A DNA stretch of 64,000 nt from Methylophaga thiooxydans DMS010 (GTDB lineage: Bacteria > Pseudomonadota > Gammaproteobacteria > Nitrosococcales > Methylophagaceae). Under the pieces are notes generated by a model. It ran no database searches, was not told where the DNA came from, and saw only the letters and a program-made list of their open reading frames with translations. This document shows positions 58,267-64,000 of the stretch, one piece after another. Each line of letters starts with the position of its first letter. The stretch's first letter is position 1. The stretch is taken from NCBI RefSeq assembly GCF_000156355.1, contig NZ_GG657883.1:36467-100466 (forward strand). Direction: 5' to 3'. A program made the translations under genes and the position numbers.

Positions 58267-59280
58267 CTAGCTTCGGCTGGTAACAATCAGGGCGTTAAGT
58301 TTTTGCATGGCGACACCATTGTCTATAGCGGTATTCGCCATTTCAATACCTTGGGACAAGGTGTCTGCGATATTTGCAGCATAGATCGCAGCACCAGCAT
58401 TCAGCACCACAATGTCACGGGCAGGACCTTTTTCGCCAGAGAAAATAGCTTTGATCAATTGCAAACTTTCATGGGCATTTTGAACTGTAAGTTGACTGAT
58501 GCTACTGCGCGTCATGCCAAAATCTTCCGGCTTGATGGAATAACATTCAATAGTGCCGTCTTTTAATTCAGCGACATGGGTTTCGGCACCTATACTGATT
58601 TCATCGAGACCATCTTGAGCGTGAACCACTAAGACATGCTCACTGCCCAATTTTTGTAATACTTCCGCCATGGGGCGAACCCACTTTTCATCAAATACGC
58701 CCAGTACTTGATGTGCTGCACGGGCAGGGTTGGTGAGCGGGCCAAGCAGGTTAAAGATGGTACGCACACCCATTTCACGACGCGGACCGATGGCATGCTT
58801 CATGGCACCGTGATGTTTCTGAGCAAACATAAAGCCGACGCCGATTGAATCAACACAGTGTTTCACTTGTTCGGGAGTCAGTTCGAGGTTTACGCCTGCT
58901 GATTCAAGCACATCCGCACTGCCTGAACTGCTGCTGATAGAGCGGTTACCATGTTTTGCTACCTTGGCTCCCGCTGCGGCCACAACAAAAGCACTTGCGG
59001 TTGATACGTTAAACGTACTCGCGCCATCACCACCAGTGCCACAGGTATCGACAACATGGTCACCGTCAATTGCAACGGGTGTAGCCAGTGAGCGCATAAC
59101 GCCGGCGGCAGAAGCGATTTCGGTGACGGTTTCACCTTTCATGTTGAGGCCGATCAGAAAACCACCAATTTGGGCGGAGGTCGCGTTACCGGTCATGATT
59201 TGATTCATCACAGCCGTCATTTCGTCAGCCGTCAGATCGTCATGCTGCATAACTTTTTTTAATGCTGATTGAATATCCAT
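58267..59280 (-). CDS. trpD: Anthranilate phosphoribosyltransferase
   Basis: 337 residues. The PRPP-binding loop is [14 protein letters not shown], followed by [18 protein letters not shown]. It transfers phosphoribose to anthranilate. It lies 12 bases upstream of trpC and 7 downstream of trpG. Confidence 0.96.
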   Translation of the reverse strand: MDIQSALKKVMQHDDLTADEMTAVMNQIMTGNATSAQIGGFLIGLNMKGETVTEIASAAGVMRSLATPVAIDGDHVVDTCGTGGDGASTFNVSTASAFVVAAAGAKVAKHGNRSISSSSGSADVLESAGVNLELTPEQVKHCVDSIGVGFMFAQKHHGAMKHAIGPRREMGVRTIFNLLGPLTNPARAAHQVLGVFDEKWVRPMAEVLQKLGSEHVLVVHAQDGLDEISIGAETHVAELKDGTIECYSIKPEDFGMTRSSISQLTVQNAHESLQLIKAIFSGEKGPARDIVVLNAGAAIYAANIADTLSQGIEMANTAIDNGVAMQKLNALIVTSRS

Positions 59281-59287
59281 GACGAGC

Positions 59288-59866
59288 CTATCTTTTTAGA
59301 AAGTTTTTCAGCAGTTCGTGACCTTGTTCGGTCAAAATTGATTCAGGGTGGAACTGGACACCTTCAATCGGTAGGGTTTTGTGTTCAATGCCCATGATTT
59401 CGTCCAAATCACCGTTTTCGGTTTCGGTCCAAGCGGTGATATTAAAACAATCCGGTAAGTTATTTTTGTTGATGACCAGAGAATGGTAACGCGTCGCTTC
59501 CAGCGGGTTATTCAGGCCTTCAAACACACTGGTATTGTTATGAAATACCTTGGATGTTTTGCCATGCATAATTTCACGGGCATGAACAATTTCACCACCA
59601 AATACCTGACCGATTGACTGGTGGCCCAAACACACACCGAGTAATGGTTTTTTGCCGGCGAAGTGCTTAATGACTTCCATAGAAATGCCGGCTTCGTTAG
59701 GTGTACACGGGCCGGGCGAAAGAACGATCTTATCTGGATCAAGGGCCTCAATTTCTGCAATGGTGATTTTGTCATTACGGTGGACTTGAACTTCTTCACC
59801 GAGCTCACCAAAGTACTGCACCAAGTTATAGGTGAAGGAGTCGTAGTTATCAATCATTAACAACAT
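59288..59866 (-). CDS. trpG: Anthranilate synthase glutamine amidotransferase subunit
   Basis: 192-residue class I glutamine amidotransferase. [30 protein letters not shown], the nucleophile elbow [12 protein letters not shown], and [13 protein letters not shown] carry the Cys-His-Glu triad. It supplies ammonia to TrpE; in this group it may also serve PabB. Confidence 0.96.
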   Translation of the reverse strand: MLLMIDNYDSFTYNLVQYFGELGEEVQVHRNDKITIAEIEALDPDKIVLSPGPCTPNEAGISMEVIKHFAGKKPLLGVCLGHQSIGQVFGGEIVHAREIMHGKTSKVFHNNTSVFEGLNNPLEATRYHSLVINKNNLPDCFNITAWTETENGDLDEIMGIEHKTLPIEGVQFHPESILTEQGHELLKNFLKR

Positions 59867-59871
59867 ATTTG

Positions 59872-61368
59872 TTAGCCTTCTGCGTGCGGATCGGCTTCTA
59901 AACCGGCTTCTGCCATGGCCACGGCTCTGAAAATCGCTCTGGCCTTATTCATGGTTTCTTTCCATTCAAGTTCAGGCATCGAGTCATATACGATGCCGGC
60001 ACCCGCTTGGATATGTAAGGTTTCATCTTTAATAACGGCGGTGCGAATCGCAATGGCCGTATCCATATTACCGGTCCATGATAGATACCCAACAGCACCC
60101 GCATAAACACCACGTTTAACTGGCTCGAGTTCATCGATAATTTCCATGGCGCGAACTTTCGGGGCGCCACTGACTGTACCTGCTGGAAACGTCGCTTTTA
60201 ATGCATCAATCGCTGACATGTTGGGTAACACCTTACCTGTCACATTCGACACGATATGCATGACGTGAGAATAGCGCTCGATGACCATTTTATCGGTCAG
60301 TTCTACTGTGCCTGTCTGGCTTACGCGACCAATATCATTTCGCCCCAGATCAATCAGCATCAAGTGTTCTGCCAGCTCTTTCGGGTCAGCCAATAAATCT
60401 TGTTCGAAGGCGATATCTTCGTCTTCCGTGTCACCACGTCGGCGGGTGCCTGCTATCGGTCTGACGGTGACTTCTTCATCTTCCATCCGCACCAGAATTT
60501 CTGGTGATGAACCAACAACGTGAAAATCGTTAAGATTGAGGTAGTACATATACGGTGACGGGTTTAAGGTGCGTAACGCACGATATAAATCCATCGGTTG
60601 TGCTGCGTAAGGAATTGACAGGCGTTGCGATAGAACCACCTGCATAATGTCGCCATCGGTGATGTACTGCTTGGCTTTTTCTACGGCATCAATAAAGCCA
60701 TCATGGGTGAAGCCAGACACAAAATCGCTTTCATTAACTTGTCTGCGCTGCGCACTGTGTTGGAATTTCGGTGTGGTTGTGCGCAGTGTTTTAACTAAAT
60801 CGTCAAGGCGATCCTGGCCGTTCTGATAGGCATTTTCCAATGCTGGATCGGCATGAACAATAAGATATAAGCGTCCGCTCAGATTGTCGAAAACCACGAG
60901 TTCATCTGACACCATGAGCATAATGTCGGGACAGGCTAATGGGTCGGATGCAGGTGCATCGCCTAACCGAGTTTCGACATAACGCACTGTGTCGTAGCCA
61001 AAATAGCCAACGAGACCACCATTAAATTTTGGCAGTTGACCGATTTCAGGCACTTTATAGCGCTGCTGAAAGGTTTCTACCCAGCCTAAAGGATCGTCAG
61101 CTGTTGTGGTTTCAATAACCTTGCCTTGATGCTCAATGGAGACATCATGGCCTTGTATTCTGACCACTGTTTCGCAGGGCAAGCCGATAATCGAATAACG
61201 ACCCCACTTCTCGCCGCCGTGAACGGATTCGAAGAGATAAGTGTAGGGGGCATCTGCTAGTTTAAGATAGGTGCTGAGTGGTGTATCAAGATCAGCCAAC
61301 ACTTCTCGGGCAAGCGGGATGCGATTGTAGCCTTCAGTGGCAAGTTGTTCGAATTCGGACTGTTTCAT
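59872..61368 (-). CDS. trpE: Anthranilate synthase component I
   Basis: 498 residues, chorismate-binding enzyme. [20 protein letters not shown] is the tryptophan feedback site region; [33 protein letters not shown], and [19 protein letters not shown] form the active site. First committed step to tryptophan. No trp leader peptide was seen upstream, because gph ends only 9 bases before it. Confidence 0.96.
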   Translation of the reverse strand: MKQSEFEQLATEGYNRIPLAREVLADLDTPLSTYLKLADAPYTYLFESVHGGEKWGRYSIIGLPCETVVRIQGHDVSIEHQGKVIETTTADDPLGWVETFQQRYKVPEIGQLPKFNGGLVGYFGYDTVRYVETRLGDAPASDPLACPDIMLMVSDELVVFDNLSGRLYLIVHADPALENAYQNGQDRLDDLVKTLRTTTPKFQHSAQRRQVNESDFVSGFTHDGFIDAVEKAKQYITDGDIMQVVLSQRLSIPYAAQPMDLYRALRTLNPSPYMYYLNLNDFHVVGSSPEILVRMEDEEVTVRPIAGTRRRGDTEDEDIAFEQDLLADPKELAEHLMLIDLGRNDIGRVSQTGTVELTDKMVIERYSHVMHIVSNVTGKVLPNMSAIDALKATFPAGTVSGAPKVRAMEIIDELEPVKRGVYAGAVGYLSWTGNMDTAIAIRTAVIKDETLHIQAGAGIVYDSMPELEWKETMNKARAIFRAVAMAEAGLEADPHAEG

Positions 61369-61377
61369 CGCTTCTTT

Positions 61378-62046
61378 CTAAAATAAGCTTTCCAGCTCTG
61401 CAAAAGTATCAATTACGGCATCCGGTTCCATAGTTCGAATATCCGCACCATGGTTGTAGCCGTAGCTCACGCAGACAATGCTAAAACCAGCGGCTCGTGA
61501 GGCTTTCACATCACTGACTGAGTCACCAATCATCATTGCCTTATCCGGCGTTACGCCGAAAAATTCTGCCCCGTGTAATAACGGAGCGGGATCCGGTTTT
61601 TTCCGTGGCAAGGTGTCGCCACTGATGACAATATCAAAGTCATCATGAATCCCCAGTTTATCTAAAATGGGTAGTGTAAAACGTGCGTCTTTATTTGTGA
61701 CACACCCCAACCGAATTCTTTGCTGCTTTAACCATGCCAAGCCTTGTTTTACACCTGGGTAAAGAGTGCTCTCTACGCATGCATGTTGTTCGTAGAGCGA
61801 CATAAAAACGGGTATGGCCTTATCAAGCAAGTCTGGCTCAGGCTCGCCGTCGAGTTGATCGGTTAATGCACGTTTAACTAAGCTTTTGACACCATTCCCT
61901 ACCCATTTGCGTACTTTCGTTTCGCCGCGCGGGGGAAGGTTAAAAGAGTCCAACATTTGGTCTGTTACCCAAGCTAGATCCGGCACGCTGTCGACCAGCG
62001 TGCCGTCTAGATCGATAAGCACAACTGAAGGTTTCTTCAGTGTCAT
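61378..62046 (-). CDS. gph: Phosphoglycolate phosphatase
   Basis: 222-residue HAD phosphatase. Motif I is VLIDLDGTLVDSVPDL, motif II CVTNKDARF, and motif IV MIGDSVSDVKASRAAG. It removes 2-phosphoglycolate. It sits between rpe and trpE in the order common in gammaproteobacteria. Confidence 0.94.
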   Translation of the reverse strand: MTLKKPSVVLIDLDGTLVDSVPDLAWVTDQMLDSFNLPPRGETKVRKWVGNGVKSLVKRALTDQLDGEPEPDLLDKAIPVFMSLYEQHACVESTLYPGVKQGLAWLKQQRIRLGCVTNKDARFTLPILDKLGIHDDFDIVISGDTLPRKKPDPAPLLHGAEFFGVTPDKAMMIGDSVSDVKASRAAGFSIVCVSYGYNHGADIRTMEPDAVIDTFAELESLF

Positions 62047-62055
62047 ACGAAAATC

Positions 62056-62748
62056 TTATACGTTGGCTTTAGCCAGCTCTTCGCGAAGTGCGGCAATGAC
62101 CGTTTCGTATTTATTCGCATCGTTGTCGTTGGCAGCACCAAATACCGCTGAACCTGCAACGAATGTACGCGCACCTGCTTCAGCAATTTCACGGATGTTG
62201 TTGACGTTAACGCCACCATCAATTTCCAGATCGATATCATAGCCACTAGCATCAATCAGTTTGCGTGCTTGTTGCAGTTTATCCAAAGTGTGAGGGATGA
62301 ACTTCTGGCCGCCGAAGCCTGGGTTAACAGACATCAACAAAATACGGTCAACTTTATCCAGCACATGTTCTGCCAGAGATAAAGGCGTAGCCGGGTTGAA
62401 TACCAGACCGGTTTTACAACCTTCAGCCTTGACTAATTGCAGACTGCGGTCGATGTGTTCTGATGCTTCCGGGTGGAAGGTGATAAATGATGCACCTGCT
62501 TTGGCAAAATCAGGAATAATGCGATCAACAGGTTTCACCATCAAGTGAACATCGATTTCATGAGTAACGCCATGTTTACGTAACGCATCACAGACCAAGG
62601 GGCCGATTGTCAGGTTAGGAACGTAGTGGTTGTCCATCACGTCAAAGTGAACAATGTCAGCACCTGAGGCCAGTACGTTGTCAACTTCTTCGCCCAGACG
62701 TGCGAAGTCTGCGGAAAGAATTGATGGAGCAATTTTAAATTCAGCCAT
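62056..62748 (-). CDS. rpe: Ribulose-phosphate 3-epimerase
   Basis: 230 residues. Metal-binding motifs are [33 protein letters not shown] and [11 protein letters not shown]. It interconverts ribulose and xylulose 5-phosphate in the pentose phosphate and ribulose monophosphate routes, which matter to a methylotroph using formaldehyde assimilation through ribulose monophosphate; that link is inference. First gene of the rpe-gph-trp run. Confidence 0.97.
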   Translation of the reverse strand: MAEFKIAPSILSADFARLGEEVDNVLASGADIVHFDVMDNHYVPNLTIGPLVCDALRKHGVTHEIDVHLMVKPVDRIIPDFAKAGASFITFHPEASEHIDRSLQLVKAEGCKTGLVFNPATPLSLAEHVLDKVDRILLMSVNPGFGGQKFIPHTLDKLQQARKLIDASGYDIDLEIDGGVNVNNIREIAEAGARTFVAGSAVFGAANDNDANKYETVIAALREELAKANV

Positions 62749-62885
62749 TTTTGTCTCTCTTAAATCGGTTTAGAAATTCTGTGTAAACCCGATACTTTAC
62801 CGTATCAGTGCTCATTTTTCAGCTTTTGAAATCAATCTGCTGTGATTATACTTATGCAGGTACATTTAACGATGCGGGGTAAGAT

Positions 62886-63728
62886 TTGCAAATCCTCTTT
62901 AATTCATGCTTGACGATACTGTTGTCGACCTTTGTGACCAATGGTTTTGCCACTGATACTGAGTCTGGCACGGTAGCAGAATCAACGCCGCAGTCCATGC
63001 AGGCGGAGGCCGGACATGTCGAGGGATATATGACGCTACCGCTCGGTGACGAGGTGTTTGATGCGACGTTTGTGGCTGATAAAACCGGCCGTGATTACGG
63101 TAAAGTACTGATTCTTCCTGACCAAGATGGCAGCATTGATAGCTACGATTTGGTTCACACGTTACGTGTACGGCTGGCAGAGTCAGGCTGGTCAACAATG
63201 ACGGTGGCATTGAGCTATCCGTATCAACCGCAACTGCTGTTGTCACCTAACGCTAATGATGAAGAACCAGTCGCCCAAATCGAAACGACCTCAGAAGCAG
63301 AAGTGGGTGAAAGTGCGACAACAAGCGATGATGATAATGCTGGACGAGTTGCCGCTGCGGTCGCTTATCTCAATGCACAGCAACCTGGACCAACCGTTAT
63401 TATTGCAATGGGGAAAAGTGCTGAGTTATCGGCTACCGCCATCGCGCAAGTGGGTAAGGATAACGCGCTAATTTGGATAAGTCCTGAGTGGCAAGCGGAG
63501 ACAGCTCCCGAAGCGCAATACGTGTTGGATATAACGCTTTCAGCTTCAGCATATGAAGAGACAACAAACGTGCAACAACGAGCCGTAATGATGCGGAAGA
63601 ATGTGGTGCAATATTCACAACGCCAAATTCCGGGTGCAACAAGTAACTTTAATGGTTTTGAACAGCCAGTTTTTAATCTGATTAGAAACTGGCTATACAA
63701 AGCGTTTGCTCAAGGAGCAACAAGCTGA
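62886..63728 (+). CDS. DUF3530 alpha/beta-hydrolase-like exported protein
   Basis: 280-residue protein with an N-terminal signal peptide (about 1-23, ending in NGFA), a hydrophobic leader, and a DUF3530-like domain (GKVLILPDQDGSIDSYDLVHTL, GWSTMTVALSYPY). The start is TTG behind GGGGTAAGA. The Glu/Asp-rich middle is probably a linker. It overlaps the next gene by one base (TGATG). Function unknown. Confidence 0.65.
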   Translation: MQILFNSCLTILLSTFVTNGFATDTESGTVAESTPQSMQAEAGHVEGYMTLPLGDEVFDATFVADKTGRDYGKVLILPDQDGSIDSYDLVHTLRVRLAESGWSTMTVALSYPYQPQLLLSPNANDEEPVAQIETTSEAEVGESATTSDDDNAGRVAAAVAYLNAQQPGPTVIIAMGKSAELSATAIAQVGKDNALIWISPEWQAETAPEAQYVLDITLSASAYEETTNVQQRAVMMRKNVVQYSQRQIPGATSNFNGFEQPVFNLIRNWLYKAFAQGATS

Positions 63729-64000
63729 TGCGTTTATATGGTGATGGCATGGTCGTGCATCAGTCGCAAACCGACGAAGGTGTCATTGAAGTAGTGGATA
63801 CAGGTGACAGTCGTTCGATGCATTTTGGTACCTTCCCTCGCCAGAGTTCGATGCGAATCAGCATGCCACATGCATTGGAATTAAGTTATACCCAAGCGAT
63901 GATGGGAAGCCTGTTACTCAACCCGACACCACGCAGAGCTTTGGTGGTCGGGCTTGGTGGCGGCTCGGTGGTGAAGTTTTTGCTCCATCACTTTCCAGAC
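63728..64000 (+). CDS. Spermidine synthase-like methyltransferase-fold protein (cut by window end)
   Basis: First 91 residues of a frame that runs off the window. HQSQTDEGVIEVVDTGDSRSM and the dinucleotide-like motif ALVVGLGGGSVVKFLLHH match SpeE-related proteins without obvious decarboxy-SAM specificity yet. Translationally coupled to the DUF3530 gene (TGATG). Confidence 0.75.
   Translation, partial: MRLYGDGMVVHQSQTDEGVIEVVDTGDSRSMHFGTFPRQSSMRISMPHALELSYTQAMMGSLLLNPTPRRALVVGLGGGSVVKFLLHHFPD

Noticed and set aside
1..64000. Search for insertion sequences, phage genes, CRISPR arrays and toxin-antitoxin pairs
   Set aside because: No transposase, integrase, regular repeat-spacer pattern or small toxin pair was seen; gene content is ordinary chromosome.

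Overview
The window looks like chromosome from a marine or halophilic methylotrophic gammaproteobacterium, most like Methylophaga. Three things suggest this. A dimethylamine monooxygenase operon (dmmDABC) is present. There is a sucrose osmolyte cluster of the type known from halophilic methylotrophs (sucrose-phosphate synthase, sucrose-phosphatase, fructokinase, amylosucrase). The housekeeping order recA-recX-alaS-lysC-csrA-tRNA-Ser-tRNA-Arg and rpe-gph-trpEGDC next to a Vfr/Crp gene is also typically gammaproteobacterial. The genus is an inference, because no rRNA is present. No insertion sequence, phage gene or CRISPR array was recognised.

Layout. Bases 1-540 hold two homologous structured leader elements, each ending in an intrinsic terminator, upstream of folE2 and a RibB/RibA-like fusion. 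A guanidine-II (mini-ykkC) RNA with a Gdx-type exporter, an APC permease and ribH follow to 5.4 kb. Bases 5.7-9.7 kb carry dmmDABC and a 42-codon putative membrane protein. Bases 9.7-13.7 kb hold an output-less PAS sensor protein divergent from a NarX/NarL-type two-component system. Bases 13.7-21.2 kb contain a cupin, a transsulfuration-type PLP enzyme, a molybdopterin oxidoreductase, a Fur-box-preceded cytochrome c/FTR1 iron permease, a gamma-glutamylcyclotransferase-like protein and a 2-oxoglutarate oxygenase. Bases 21.4-28.7 kb are the sucrose cluster plus a DASH cryptochrome. Bases 28.7-32.7 kb hold an LHPP-like HAD phosphatase and the AMMECR1/MEMO/radical-SAM trio with a DUF2726 gene. A YegP protein, a LysR regulator and a YdiJ-type dehydrogenase follow.

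Bases 37.5-44.5 kb are a tightly overlapping six-gene minus-strand operon: PyrC-like, ThrS, gamma-carbonic anhydrase, ACR3/BASS-like permease, flavoprotein with a Cys-rich tail, and SufE-like protein. It diverges from a stand-alone hisI across a 16-bp perfect palindrome. Housekeeping enzymes lying outside their usual operons suggest a zinc-limitation (Zur-type) backup regulon. From 44.8 kb to the end the window is conserved housekeeping: tRNAs, csrA, lysC, alaS, recX, recA, pncC, mutS, ycgL, a glyoxalase-fold protein, a DUF885 peptidase, osmC, crp/vfr, the trp genes, gph, rpe and a spermidine synthase-like gene cut by the window end.

The most novel-looking signal is the pair of tandem leader RNAs before folE2. 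They share an identical 12-nt box exactly 6 nt upstream of terminator stems whose paired sequences differ. No riboswitch class known to me matches them.
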